Of a DNA stretch of 64,000 nucleotides, positions 15,782-24,887 are shown piece after piece. The stretch is taken from positions 1 through 64,000 of the forward strand of contig JAFXZS010000019.1 in assembly GCA_017541105.1 (NCBI GenBank), read 5' to 3'. The notes below the pieces were generated by a model. That model saw only the letters and a list, made by a program, of their open reading frames with translations, had not been told where the DNA came from and did not search any database. Position numbers and translations under genes: made by a program. Each line of letters begins with the position of its first letter. Positions within the stretch are counted from its first letter, which is position 1. The stretch comes from Clostridia bacterium (GTDB taxonomy: Bacteria; Bacillota; Clostridia; Christensenellales; Aristaeellaceae).

Positions 15782-15873
15782 GATGAAGGGAAGGAAGAAT
15801 GGTACAGGACGGGAAACAGCGCTTTAGCTTGAGCTTTGAAACAGTATATAAAGGAAGAGGAAAGCAGGAAAAC

Positions 15874-16506
15874 ATGAATGTTTATGATTTTGACGGGACA
15901 ATTTTTTCCTCGGATTGTTCGATAGGTTTTTGTATCTGGTGCATGAACAGACATCCGAAGCTTTGGTTCACTTTTTTCCCAAAGGCGATCAAAAACCTGA
16001 TTCTGAAAAAGAAGGGGATAATGCCGGAATACCTGATGCAACGCACCTTTTTCAGCTATCTGACGTTGATCGATGACTTTGACAAACAGATTGAACGGTA
16101 CTGGGATAAAAACGAAAAGAAGATCGCTCCCTGGTATCTGGCGCAGAAGAGATCTGATGATCTGATTATCAGCGCGTCGCCAGTATGCATTATTGAACCG
16201 ATCGCCAGGCGCCTGGGTGTGCACTTCATGGCGACAGAATATGACCGGGAATATGGAGTATTGTTGAACAATCTCATGTATGCAAAGGAAAAGGCCAGGT
16301 ACATCTTTGATCACGGATTTCCGGCAATTGAGAATTTCTACTCTGATTCCCTGGCTGATACACCGCTGGCATTGTGCGCTGAAAAAGCGCATCTGGTCAC
16401 CAACAAAGCCCGTACGGTGATTGACTGGCCAGACCTGGACGGGGAAACTATGCGTAAGGTGAAGAAAAAGATTGATACGGGATGGAATGTTCATCTGGAA
16501 GAGTAG
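15874..16506 (+). CDS. HAD-superfamily phosphatase (subfamily IB-like)
   Basis: A 210-residue soluble protein. Motif I is at the very start, VYDFDGTIF with the nucleophile and acid Asp; motif II is the Ser of LIISASPV (about residue 100); the motif III lysine is likely in AKEKARYI; motif IV is FYSDSLADTPL. A helical cap with aromatic residues (CIWCMNRHPKLWFTFFPKAI) lies between. Subfamily IB includes phosphoserine phosphatase and lipid phosphate phosphatases; the substrate is unknown. I chose 15874 because the sequence before it adds no motif and GGAAAACATG offers a weak site. Confidence 0.85.
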   Translation: MNVYDFDGTIFSSDCSIGFCIWCMNRHPKLWFTFFPKAIKNLILKKKGIMPEYLMQRTFFSYLTLIDDFDKQIERYWDKNEKKIAPWYLAQKRSDDLIISASPVCIIEPIARRLGVHFMATEYDREYGVLLNNLMYAKEKARYIFDHGFPAIENFYSDSLADTPLALCAEKAHLVTNKARTVIDWPDLDGETMRKVKKKIDTGWNVHLEE

Positions 16507-16627
16507 GAAACATGTAAAAGCTGCGGACTGCATCGCCTGCGGACAGTGCGAAGGCGTATGCCCGCAGCACCTGCCGATCATTGGCCTTATGCAAAAGGTT
16601 TCTGAACGTTTCGATCCCTGGACCTGA
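16505..16627 (+). pseudogene. Orphan 4Fe-4S tail of an aldo/keto reductase
   Basis: Overlapping the HAD stop in another frame is a 40-codon stretch with CIACGQCEGVCPQHLPI, the C-terminal ferredoxin-type motif of aldo/keto reductases such as the intact gene 48 bp downstream, ending in a TGA at 16625-16627. The catalytic barrel and any start codon are missing, so this is a remnant of a second copy. Confidence 0.6.
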
Positions 16628-16674
16628 CCGCCCGGATCAGCATCTGGAAAAAGGAAAATACGGAGGAAAGCGGC

Positions 16675-17826
16675 ATGAATTACAGACGCCTTGGAAAGAC
16701 CAACCTGCAGGTCAGCGAGATCGGCTTCGGCGGCGAATGGCTGGAACGGCATGAAGAAAGCGAATCTGTTGCCCTGCTGAAATATGCCCACAGCAAAGGT
16801 ATCAATATCATTGACTGCTGGATGCCGGATCCGAAGTCCCGGGATATCATCGGACAGGCGATTGAGGAAGACCGCGCCGGATGGATTGTACAGGGGCATA
16901 TCGGTTCCACCTGGCAGAACGGGCAGTATACCCGCACACGGGATGCTGAACAGTGCCGTATTGCTTTTGAGGACCTGCTGGCGCGGCTGAAAACGGATTA
17001 TATCGATCTGGGCATGATCCATTATGTGGATCGGGAAAAAGACTGGGAAGCCGTATCAAATCCGGGCCCCTATTTGGATTATGTCGAAGAACTGAAGGAC
17101 CAGGGAAAGATCCGGCATATTGGTTTATCTACCCATAATCCGGTGATTGCCCGGAAAGCCGCGGAAAGCGGACTGGCGGAGATGGTTCTTTTCAGCGTGA
17201 ATCCGGCTTTTGACCTGATACCGCCAACCGATGAGATAGAAAACTATTTTGCGGACCAGTACGCGGAAGACCTGAACGGCGTTGATCCGGTCCGCGTGGA
17301 GATGTACAAAATCTGCGAACAGCGGGATGTCGGAATCACCTGTATGAAGCCGTTTGCGGGAGGACGCCTGTTTGACCCAAAGCGTTCCCCCTTCGGTGTG
17401 GCTCTGACGCCGGTCCAGTGCATTCATTATGCGCTGACCAAACCGGCTGTTGCTTCTGTGCTGTGCGGTTACGATACGCCGGATCAGGTTGACGCCGCTG
17501 TGGGTTATGAAACGGCGCAGGACAGTGAAAAGGATTACGCGAGCGTGCTGGCAAGCGCGCCAAAGCATACCTTCTCCGGAGGGGAATGCACCTATTGCGG
17601 CCACTGCAAGCCATGTCCCGTGGATATTGATATTGCCATGGTGAACAAGCTCTATGACCTGGCGGTCATGCAGCCGGAGGTTCCGGAATCCCTGAAGCAG
17701 CATTATCTTTCCCTGGAACATCACGCCGGGGAATGCATCGGCTGCCGCGGATGTGAAAGCCGGTGCCCGTTCGGCGTGAAGGCAGCTGACCGGATGGTCA
17801 GGACAGCCGAACTGTTCGGAAGATGA
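16675..17826 (+). CDS. Aldo/keto reductase with C-terminal 4Fe-4S domain
   Basis: A 383-residue oxidoreductase. Residues 1-290 form the aldo/keto reductase barrel: MNYRRLGKTNLQVSEIGFGG at the start, GINIIDCWMPD in place of the usual catalytic Asp region, and GMIHYVDREKDW where the catalytic His would be. Residues about 300-375 contain cysteine clusters, CTYCGHCKPCP and CIGCRGCESRCP, that bind iron-sulfur clusters. Proteins of this architecture are common in anaerobes; substrates are mostly unknown. The usual Tyr is replaced by Trp or Cys in the ID-W segment, so chemistry may differ. AGGAGG-like GGAGGAAAG precedes the start. The stop overlaps the rhodanese gene. Confidence 0.88.
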   Translation: MNYRRLGKTNLQVSEIGFGGEWLERHEESESVALLKYAHSKGINIIDCWMPDPKSRDIIGQAIEEDRAGWIVQGHIGSTWQNGQYTRTRDAEQCRIAFEDLLARLKTDYIDLGMIHYVDREKDWEAVSNPGPYLDYVEELKDQGKIRHIGLSTHNPVIARKAAESGLAEMVLFSVNPAFDLIPPTDEIENYFADQYAEDLNGVDPVRVEMYKICEQRDVGITCMKPFAGGRLFDPKRSPFGVALTPVQCIHYALTKPAVASVLCGYDTPDQVDAAVGYETAQDSEKDYASVLASAPKHTFSGGECTYCGHCKPCPVDIDIAMVNKLYDLAVMQPEVPESLKQHYLSLEHHAGECIGCRGCESRCPFGVKAADRMVRTAELFGR

Positions 17827-18239
17827 TCCGTATTATGAAACGCGTAATACCGGTTCTGCTGGCAGTGCTCCTGTGCCTGACCGGATGCACAACAGGGGAA
17901 AAGACGGCTTATCGCCAGATCTCCCAGGAAGCAGCAAAAAGCATGATGGTCCGGGATGACGGGCACATCATCGTGGACGTGCGCCGCCAGGACGAATATG
18001 ATGGCGGACATATCCCCGGCGCGATCCTGATTCCGAATGAAAGCATCGGAACAGAGCAGCCGGAGCAGCTTCCGGATAAAGGCCAGATCATCCTGGTCTA
18101 CTGCCGCAGCGGGAGGCGCAGCAAGGAAGCCGCGCAAAAGCTGGCAGACATGGGCTATACCAATGTTTACGAGTTCGGCGGCATTATCGACTGGAAGGGA
18201 GAAATCACAACGGATGCGCCGGATACCGGAGGGTATTGA
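17823..18239 (+). CDS. Rhodanese-domain lipoprotein
   Basis: A 138-residue exported protein. The signal peptide ends in the lipobox LTGC (Cys about residue 22), so it should be lipid-anchored outside the membrane. The rest is one rhodanese domain with IIVDVRRQDEYDGGHIPGAI and the active-site loop VYCRSGRRS holding the catalytic cysteine. Rhodaneses move sulfur or act in redox sensing. Its ATG overlaps the stop of the aldo/keto reductase (ATGA), so the two are translationally coupled; a second ATG at 17835 is possible. Confidence 0.9.
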   Translation: MIRIMKRVIPVLLAVLLCLTGCTTGEKTAYRQISQEAAKSMMVRDDGHIIVDVRRQDEYDGGHIPGAILIPNESIGTEQPEQLPDKGQIILVYCRSGRRSKEAAQKLADMGYTNVYEFGGIIDWKGEITTDAPDTGGY

Positions 18240-18324
18240 GGATATACAATGCTTTAGCTATTGTTATTCTCAGCCATAAAAGCAACAGCGATTGTCAGAA
18301 AAGGTTCGTGCCAGGGCCCCCAAT

Positions 18325-18352
18325 GAAACGGAAAAGACCGTCCCGTTGTTTC
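18325..18352 (+). repeat. 28-bp dispersed palindromic repeat, copy 2
   Basis: GAAAC...GTTTC termini around the core GACCGTCCCG. It lies between the convergent rhodanese and CotH genes. The gap 18240-18359 shows nothing else. Confidence 0.75.
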
Positions 18353-18359
18353 GGTTGTT

Positions 18360-20435
18360 TCAGATGGCTTCAGGCGGCATTGGCGGTTTCGGACCGAAGT
18401 ATTTCTCCATTTCCTTATTGCTCAGGCCGAAGGCTTTTTTCGTAAAATCCCACAGCCGTGTCGGCCGTTTCCGGATCACGTTCCGGAGGCGTTCCACTCG
18501 CTTCTGCCAGTATTTATAGGCGCCTTCCGCCGTCGTTGGTACTTCGGAAATGATGTTTTTGTCGTTTTCCGGTCCCCAGCGTGTCCAGTGCCGCTCCATC
18601 TCCGGTTCTATCAGTTCCACCAGTTCTTCCAGCACTTCCATCATCGTGTCCGTTGTCAGTTTTTGATAGATTTCGCCGTATATGGTCAGGTACCGGTCCT
18701 TGTATTCCGGAACGGTCAGCAGCTTCCGAAAGATCGTATTGTCGTAATTCAGCTGACCCATGCCGCTTTTCTTGGTATAACTCTTCGGACTGTCGAATCC
18801 GGAGTTCCACAGGCCATAGTCCAGATCGTTGATCAGCCATTTCCATTTGCTGCCGGGAGCATTCAGGCGGTAGATGCGGAAATTGCCGATATCGCTGTTG
18901 CCGAAGAACATTTCGAAGGCCATAAACTCGAAATAATTGTCCACATCGACGTTGTCCAGGATATACTGCAGATCCTCCTGCCTTTGGGCCGGTTTACCGG
19001 CTTTGATCTTTTTGATCATGGCCTTGTATTCCGTATTGGATCCGCTCTTCGCTCTGCTGTTTGCCTGCAGCAGGTCCAGCTTGTCCGCATCCTCCAGGTT
19101 CATCCCTTCAAACTGCGCGACCATATACTCGTCCACCCGTTCCCGCAGGTTCATATGGCCCCAGTACTGGCCGTTCAGATATACCGCATAGGGTTTCCAT
19201 GCCTGATGGGCTACGCTGCTCCCGCACAGATCCATCAGCCGGCTCTGAAACCCGTCCTGCAGCCGGGTCCACATGCAGTCATTCCCGCTGTTCCGCAGCA
19301 CAAAGCTTTTATATTCCTCATAATTCCTGTCCGGAAACAGTTTTGCTTTGAACGTTTTTTCACCGTATTTGCTTTTGGCTTTGAATTTGAAACTCTTCTG
19401 GGGCATGTCCAGCGAATAGTCGCCGTTCAGGGAGATATCCGCACCCTGGCTGAGGATCCTTTTTCCGGCGTCGTCGTACATCTCCACATAGCTTCCATAT
19501 TTGACCCCGGAGTTTTTCACTTTCCGGTAAACAGTGTTTTTGAAGGGCAGACCCTCTTTTTTGTTGACACCCTTTCCGACGGTCAGCATTCCCTTTTTGG
19601 GATTCCACAGGTCGTCCGGATCCACCGTGACAGACACTACCGGCAGGCTGTGATCCACATGGATAAAGAATGTACCGGTGAGCGTATCACTGGGCCGGAT
19701 CATCCCCTCCGCGAAAGCCCTGGCCCGGATCACGGCCGTAGCGGCAATTTCCAGCGTTTCCCCGCCGTAAGGCGTGGATTTCTGCGTCGGCTCCGATCCG
19801 TCCAGGGTATAAAACACCTGTGTGCCTTCCGGGACGATGATCTGCAAATACTGGGCCGAATCATAAAAACCGGGCTCCGCCGAGAACGACGGCGCCGCGG
19901 CATATCCCACGAAGCCGCCGCCGTTTGCCGCAAAAGGCGTGGGCGGGTCATAACAGTACAGGCCGCCATCCTCTGAACTCCGTCCGAAGGAGATATCCGT
20001 CTTCATTTCAGGAAGTGTGATCCGGTCATGCACGGCGCCTTCCGCGTCAGTCAGGGTAATAACCTCTCCGCTTTTCCGACCGATCGTGAAAGACGCGTGA
20101 AGCTCCGTGTCTGTGCTCTTTTCCGTGTCCTTGTCGCACAGAATGACCATGTATTCCCCGGGACGAATCTTTGTTCCGTCGGGAAACTGCCATTTCCACG
20201 GCTTTTCCGGATTGTCGCTTAACCCCCATCCGCTCAGATCCGCGGCATCATCTCCGGAATTGAAGATCTCGACCCAGTCGGTATATTCCGCTTTCGGATA
20301 AGTAGCGACCGAATCATTGCTGGCCATCACTTCGCTGATCATAATCACCGGATGAAGCGCTTCCTCCGCGATTGCCACATTCCAGGCCATCGCCGTCAGA
20401 AGCAGAACCGCTGCTATGATCATGAACCGTTTCAT
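18360..20435 (-). CDS. Secreted CotH kinase-family protein with lamin-tail domain
   Basis: A 691-residue exported protein. A signal peptide (FMIIAAVLLLTAMAWNVAIA) is followed by a lamin-tail domain at about residues 30-130 (MISEVMASNDS, DWVEIFNSGD, LSGWGLSD), a chitobiase-like beta module near residue 200 (VFYTLDGSEPT), and a CotH domain from about 250 to 640 with YLNGQYWGHMNLRERVDEYM and the acidic motif INDLDYGLWN. CotH proteins are atypical kinases in Bacillus spore coats; in gut anaerobes the secreted forms are often near cellulosome or surface genes. No partner lies adjacent. The XRE-HD gene upstream is on the same strand, 15 bp away, so they may share a transcript. Confidence 0.9.
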   Translation of the reverse strand: MKRFMIIAAVLLLTAMAWNVAIAEEALHPVIMISEVMASNDSVATYPKAEYTDWVEIFNSGDDAADLSGWGLSDNPEKPWKWQFPDGTKIRPGEYMVILCDKDTEKSTDTELHASFTIGRKSGEVITLTDAEGAVHDRITLPEMKTDISFGRSSEDGGLYCYDPPTPFAANGGGFVGYAAAPSFSAEPGFYDSAQYLQIIVPEGTQVFYTLDGSEPTQKSTPYGGETLEIAATAVIRARAFAEGMIRPSDTLTGTFFIHVDHSLPVVSVTVDPDDLWNPKKGMLTVGKGVNKKEGLPFKNTVYRKVKNSGVKYGSYVEMYDDAGKRILSQGADISLNGDYSLDMPQKSFKFKAKSKYGEKTFKAKLFPDRNYEEYKSFVLRNSGNDCMWTRLQDGFQSRLMDLCGSSVAHQAWKPYAVYLNGQYWGHMNLRERVDEYMVAQFEGMNLEDADKLDLLQANSRAKSGSNTEYKAMIKKIKAGKPAQRQEDLQYILDNVDVDNYFEFMAFEMFFGNSDIGNFRIYRLNAPGSKWKWLINDLDYGLWNSGFDSPKSYTKKSGMGQLNYDNTIFRKLLTVPEYKDRYLTIYGEIYQKLTTDTMMEVLEELVELIEPEMERHWTRWGPENDKNIISEVPTTAEGAYKYWQKRVERLRNVIRKRPTRLWDFTKKAFGLSNKEMEKYFGPKPPMPPEAI

Positions 20436-20450
20436 TCTTGTTTTCCTCCC

Positions 20451-21281
20451 TTAAAGAAGTCTCTTGAAGGCTTCCAGCATTGTCATCATCTGATAACGCA
20501 TGAGCCACCAGGCATCGTTCCATTCCGGTATTTTTTTCAGCACATCCAGCAAGGCAGGATAGTACCGGTCAGTTTCCTCGGCATACCGGATCATTTTCAC
20601 CCGGGAAAAGGCATCCGCCATACCCGCCAGATTATTGATCCGGTCCAGGCATTTGACCATGCAGGCCAGCGGATCTTTCCGGATATTATCGTAATACCGG
20701 TCTTCCCAGTCTGTTTCGTTCGGATCATACATGTTCTTAGACACCAGACGCACAGCTTTCTGAACTCGTACATTGACCGGCAGTTCCTCCGGATTCCTGT
20801 GGGCGTCTTCCACCATATCATGGGCCAGGGCAGCTGCCAGCACATCATCGTCCTTGATTCCCATGGCGAGCGCATGACAGGCCATGGTCAGCGGATGCAC
20901 CATGTAAGTGGTGGAGAATCCGTGCTTTGACCGGCGCTCCTGACTGCCGTGTGCTGCCCGCAGCTGATCCAGTATGGCCAGAGTTTGCGAAAAACCAAGC
21001 ATCTGTGCCCGCCCTTTTACAAAGGTGAACATATGGCTGCAGTCGTAATTGACAGGCTTCAGCTCCCAATCATGGCTTTCATCAGCAAACAGCGCATCAA
21101 TGGACAGATCCAGGGCCTGGCTCAGTGCGGGAAGATGATCGGAGTCCGGAATGAATTTACCGGTTTCCCAGCTGCTGACCGCCTGAAACGAGACGCCGAG
21201 CGTTTCGCCCAGCTTCTCCTGACTCATTCCTCTGGACAGTCTTGCTGCTTTGATCCGCTCTCCGATCAGCTTGTTATTCAT
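20451..21281 (-). CDS. XRE-type DNA-binding domain fused to an HD hydrolase domain
   Basis: A 276-residue protein. Residues 1-65 are a Cro/CI helix-turn-helix (IGERIKAARLSRGMSQEKLG, then VSFQAVSSWETGKFIPD). Residues about 100-250 are an HD domain with MVHPLTMACHAL and AALAHDMVEDAH, the arrangement found in the hydrolase domain of RelA/SpoT-type enzymes. A joined nucleotide hydrolase and repressor suggests a ligand-responsive regulator, but the substrate is unknown. The start at 21281 follows GGAGGG by five bases, and it overlaps the stop of the upstream gene by eight bases. Confidence 0.82.
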   Translation of the reverse strand: MNNKLIGERIKAARLSRGMSQEKLGETLGVSFQAVSSWETGKFIPDSDHLPALSQALDLSIDALFADESHDWELKPVNYDCSHMFTFVKGRAQMLGFSQTLAILDQLRAAHGSQERRSKHGFSTTYMVHPLTMACHALAMGIKDDDVLAAALAHDMVEDAHRNPEELPVNVRVQKAVRLVSKNMYDPNETDWEDRYYDNIRKDPLACMVKCLDRINNLAGMADAFSRVKMIRYAEETDRYYPALLDVLKKIPEWNDAWWLMRYQMMTMLEAFKRLL

Positions 21282-21780
21282 GGTCGCCCTCCATTCTCTT
21301 TTTGCTGTTATATTCATTCAACGGAGCATAAGGGTACATCCGTCCGCCCTCCACATAGAGTTCATCTTCAATACCAACCTCGATATTGACGGAGAAAAAG
21401 ACGTTTCCGTGATCATCCTCAAACTTCATGATGGAGGCAGACTGCCCTTCAGGGTTCAGGAAGCGGAACAGCCCTTCGTCTGTCAGCTTCTTCACCAGTT
21501 CTTCCTCAGCGGCATTTTCAATCCCTTTGGTGGAAATAAAGCAGGTCAGCATCGTAATGCCGTTCGTGGCCCAGCACTCCATGAAATACGGCCGGTTTCT
21601 GTCCAGCAGGCCTGTATCCCAGCCGAGGTTGTACTCAGGATCATCGTACCACTCTGTTCCCATGTCTTTGTCCGGGAACACCTTCAATGCATGATCTACA
21701 ATTGGCAGGAATTTATCCGGGTTCAGCCGGAACATTTTCAGCATCTCGATCTTTTGGAACACATCTGCCATCCCGCTCAT
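21274..21780 (-). CDS. Unknown protein coupled to the XRE-HD gene
   Basis: A 168-residue soluble protein of unknown family. Its first 35 residues (SGMADVFQKIEMLKMFR) resemble the stretch near the C-terminal end of the HD protein encoded just downstream (LAGMADAFSRVKMIRY), so it may have arisen from the tail of an HD gene. The rest (residues 45-168) is acidic and aromatic with no motif I know. The ATG at 21780 sits almost on its GGAAGGGAG site; the ATG at 21771 has better spacing. It ends eight bases inside the next gene, so the pair is coupled. Confidence 0.7.
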   Translation of the reverse strand: MSGMADVFQKIEMLKMFRLNPDKFLPIVDHALKVFPDKDMGTEWYDDPEYNLGWDTGLLDRNRPYFMECWATNGITMLTCFISTKGIENAAEEELVKKLTDEGLFRFLNPEGQSASIMKFEDDHGNVFFSVNIEVGIEDELYVEGGRMYPYAPLNEYNSKKRMEGDHE

Positions 21781-21907
21781 CTCCCTTCCATAATAATCAT
21801 AGCTGTGAAAGGGATTCTGAACCAGCGGACGCAGATTGAACCTGAGCAGCCAGATTCAAGTATGACTTGAATAATGATTTCTGTCAACTCCTTGCGCGGT
21901 TCTGCGC

Positions 21908-21936
21908 TTGTTTACGCCTCGAGCCTGTGGTATCAT
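21908..21936 (+). promoter_or_regulatory. Promoter of the flavodoxin operon
   Basis: TTGTTT, a 17-bp spacer and TATCAT lie 124 bp before the flavodoxin gene. The gap 21781-22059 holds no gene. Confidence 0.45.
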
Positions 21937-22059
21937 GATCCTGACAGAAAATGACTTCCGAACCGAAACAGCAGGATCATCCCATCGCCGTTTTCTTTTC
22001 ATTATAAACTTAAAGCGGTCCCGTATAGCTAAGATTACTGTCCATGAAGGGGAGACCAG

Positions 22060-22617
22060 ATGAAGGCACTTGTCATCAACTGCAGTCCGGTGAGAAACGG
22101 CGCGACGGCTGAAATTGTTCATATTGTCTCAGAACAGCTGGCTGAGAAAATGGCTGTAAAATGCATCTGCATCGATGACTATCGATTCGGTTTCTGCAGG
22201 GGATGCCGGTCCTGCCATCTTTCCGCGAAATGCGACCTGGATGATGACATCCCCGTTATTTTGAAGGAGTTCGATCTGGCTGATATCATTATCTGCGTAT
22301 CCCCCTCCTATTGGGCAGATATTCCGGGCCAGTTCAAAGCATTCATTGACAGATGCACGCCCTGGTGCAACACCCATGAACCGCATGCCGCGATTGCTGC
22401 AGGGAAGAAGGGGTATTCCATTGCGTTGAGAACCGGCCCGGGCATGAAGGAATGCGAAAGGATCATTTCGAGCCTTGAACATTTTTACGGGCATCTGGAG
22501 ATTGTTCCATCGGGATCTCTTGCCCTATGCTCTGTAGAGGGTAAAGAAGACGTTCTTCCAAGAATGCAGGAAATTACAGATTTTTGCAGCACGATTTACA
22601 GGAGAGCACGAATATGA
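22060..22617 (+). CDS. Flavodoxin-family NADPH-dependent FMN reductase
   Basis: A 185-residue protein of the flavodoxin-like fold. The N-terminus KALVINCSPVRNGATAEIV is the phosphate-binding loop for FMN, and FCRGCRSCHLSAKC is the cysteine-rich segment seen in iron-sulfur flavoproteins and related reductases. The PSYWADIPGQFKAFIDR block matches the second flavin loop. It should pass electrons from NAD(P)H to a small acceptor. GGGGAG precedes the start. The TGA overlaps the ATG of the next gene, a small leader-type peptide, which makes this a candidate peptide-tailoring enzyme, though that is only inference from position. Confidence 0.88.
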   Translation: MKALVINCSPVRNGATAEIVHIVSEQLAEKMAVKCICIDDYRFGFCRGCRSCHLSAKCDLDDDIPVILKEFDLADIIICVSPSYWADIPGQFKAFIDRCTPWCNTHEPHAAIAAGKKGYSIALRTGPGMKECERIISSLEHFYGHLEIVPSGSLALCSVEGKEDVLPRMQEITDFCSTIYRRARI

Positions 22618-22889
22618 AACTTAACGGAAAAAACCCCAAAGGCACAGCAAACACATCAGGTAAAAACAAGACAGAAGATGCTGCCGTAAAGGCCAAAACA
22701 CATCTCAGCGACGAAGAAGCGGGCACGGTTACCGGCGCCGGGGATTGGCTTGAGTTGATATCCGGCGATCCGGTATGCGACTCGTGCCCCGAAAAACCAA
22801 CGATGAACATCTATCGCGAAGAGGGCAATCTGATAACGTATATATGCCCCATCTGCCAGCAAACAATCACCTTATTTGATCAGGGATAA
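22614..22889 (+). CDS. Leader-type peptide with C-terminal zinc-ribbon-like cysteines
   Basis: A 91-residue protein. Residues 30-43 read KTHLSDEEAGTVTGAG, a near double-glycine leader (GA-G rather than GG) of the LSDEE type. The C-terminal half contains CDSC and CPIC, which could bind zinc or be modified. The start at 22614 follows AGGAGAG and overlaps the flavodoxin stop by four bases, so the two are translated together. Leader-like position and operon suggest a processed peptide; an ordinary small zinc-binding protein remains possible. Confidence 0.6.
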   Translation: MKLNGKNPKGTANTSGKNKTEDAAVKAKTHLSDEEAGTVTGAGDWLELISGDPVCDSCPEKPTMNIYREEGNLITYICPICQQTITLFDQG

Positions 22890-22942
22890 CGCCGGACTGC
22901 CCCGGCGGGAGCATTCTCATCGCCTCAGGGGCGGATGACAGC

Positions 22943-22971
22943 GCGGAGTGTGTTGGACAGCTCCGCTTTTT
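22943..22971 (+). terminator. Rho-independent terminator
   Basis: GCGGAG (22943-22948) and CTCCGC (22961-22966) form a stem followed by five T. It ends the flavodoxin operon. The minus-strand sequence here also reads as a stray protein fragment joined to the truncated ATPase. Confidence 0.5.
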
Positions 22972-23007
22972 CGTTATAGGTGTAGGTGAGGTCGGGGATG
23001 GAGCCTT

Positions 23008-23316
23008 TCAGGACGGTATAATCAGGTTTTCAATCACCGTCAGGTGATTGAAAAGATTGAAGCTTTGGAAGACCATTCCCATCCTGCTCCGCGCTTTGGT
23101 CGGATTATATTTCGGCGCTGTAATCTCCTCGCCGTCCAGGAGGATCTGCCCGCCCGTCGGCTTTTCCAGAAGGTTGATGCAGCGGAGGAGTGTGGATTTT
23201 CCCGTGCCGGAGGGACCGATCACCGAGATGATGTCGCCCCGGCTGATCACCGTATTTACATCCTTCAGGGGAGCGGCGAGGTCATATTTCTTTTCAAGAT
23301 GGATCAGTTCAATCAC
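23008..23316 (-). pseudogene. Truncated amino-acid ABC transporter ATPase
   Basis: 102 codons of a polar amino-acid ABC ATPase: IELIHLEKKYD at the start, Walker A GPSGTGKSTLL, and the Q-loop GMVFQSFNLFNHLTVIEN. A full subunit is about 240 residues; signature, Walker B and H-loop are all missing. Past IENLI the sequence changes to an unrelated tail in another frame (SIPDLTYTYNEKAELS, ending near 22934). The gene was cut by recombination. Its ATG overlaps the end of the equally broken permease gene. Confidence 0.85.
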
Positions 23317-24887
23317 TGGCCGCCACTCCTTTCATGATCTTTTCCTTCGATCTTCTCTTCGGATCCATACGGATCTCCAGCCTGCAGGCAAGCCAGGTCA
23401 GGAGTTCAGCCAGGAGGAAATAGACGGCCGCCACCACAAGCAGCGGGAAAAAGGCCTCAAATGTGCGGCTGCGGATGATATCGCCCATCTTGGTCAGGTC
23501 CTGGACCGCCACATACCCGACGACGGACGTGGCCTTCACCAGGGCGGAGATCTGCTCCCTGTACTGCGGCAGAATATACGGCAGGGCCTGCGGCAGGACG
23601 ACGTGGAAGAACGCCTTCCGGTCCGTGAGCCCCAGGGAGCAGGCGGCTTCTGTCTGTCCGACGCCCACGGTATCTACCCTGCCTTTCACCATGGCGCAGA
23701 CCGCCGAGCCGAAAACCAGCGAGAAGCAGATGACGGACACAACCGCGGCAGAAACGGTGAGGCCTCCGAAGATGACATAATAGAGAACCATCAGCAGCAC
23801 CACGGTCGGCAGGCCTGTGACGAGCCGGATCAGGATATGCGTCACGCCGTTCGCCACAGGGTTTCCCTTCCTGCAGAGCAGGAAAACGCTGAAACCGAGC
23901 GCGGTTCCGAAGAGGATGGACAGCACGGTGATCAGCAGCGTCGTTCCGATGCCGTCCAGGAAAAGCTGCCACCGGTTTTCCACAATAAAGGTTTTCCGGA
24001 AACTGTCCGTGACCGATTCCCAGAAAGGCCTGGCGGCTGCCGCATAGCCTTCGTCCCTCACCATCCCGGTGATTTCCACAGTGAAGAGTGCTTCGGACAA
24101 GGGGATGGCTTTTTTGTTTTCCTCGGTGACGTAGAGATCGGACATGATGCAGTCCACATCGCCGGTAGCCGCCGCGGCGATAATCCCGCCGAAATCGATC
24201 TCACCTTGAACGACACATCCGCGCCAAGCCAGTACGCGAAGCGGTAAGCCAGCTCGATATCATATCCGTTCAGCTGCGATCCGACATAGTAGGTATACGG
24301 CATGACAGTGCCGGCCGTCGCGACCCGCAGATGGTACTGCGGGTTTTCCGCCCGGGGAATATCGGGGAGTTCATACTCGCCGCGCACCACCCAGCGGTCA
24401 TACATATCGTCCATCGTGCCGTCCGCACGAAGCTCCACAATGAATGTGTTGAGCTTTTCCCCAGATCCGGGATGGCAGCCTTCGGGGAGATTCCGACGGC
24501 GACATCATTGACGTGATAGGCCCCCTCCAGCAGGTGGACCCCTTTGGTGCCATGCTCAATGGCCAGGGTCATCTCCCGGCGCTCATAGATATACACATCG
24601 AGGCGGCCGGCGGCCACATCCTGATATCCCAGGGGACTGTCCCCGCAGGCAATGATCTCCGCATCGGGGTAATCCCGTTTGAGCATATCATACTCAATGA
24701 TCGTGCCGGGCACGCCGATCCGGAGCCCTGGTTCAGACAACTGGTCCAGGGAAGTAATCGTTTTTTGTTCTTTCCCGGTGCAGCCCGCCAGCAGGCAGAG
24801 CATCAGCGCGAGCAGGACAAGGAGCCTGACGGCTGTTCCGGTTTTTTTCACCGGGCAGGCCGGACAGTTGTGTTTTTGTCTGTGCAT
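23309..24887 (-). pseudogene. Frameshifted substrate-binding/permease fusion of an amino-acid ABC transporter
   Basis: Three overlapping frames together describe one protein of about 525 residues. The first (24887 to about 24457) has a lipobox (LLAGC) and a periplasmic binding domain. The second (about 24457-24210) continues it (VELRADGTMDDMYDRW, LNGYDIELAYRFAYWLGADV). The third (about 24205-23309) has the rest (EIDFGGIIAAAATGDVDCIM) and a HisM-type permease with a conserved EAA-like loop (ACSLGLTDRKAFFHVVLPQA). Both junctions fit loss of a single base, in an A run near 24456 and a G run near 24208. With the truncated ATPase next door, the transporter is dead unless the shifts are sequencing errors. 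Confidence 0.85.

Noticed and set aside
15760..17022. A 420-codon minus-strand frame.
   Set aside because: It lies opposite the HAD and aldo/keto reductase genes, which have clear motifs; it has no motif and no ribosome site.
23048..24247. A 399-codon plus-strand frame.
   Set aside because: It is opposite the frameshifted transporter; the minus strand shows real ABC permease and binding-protein similarity in three frames.
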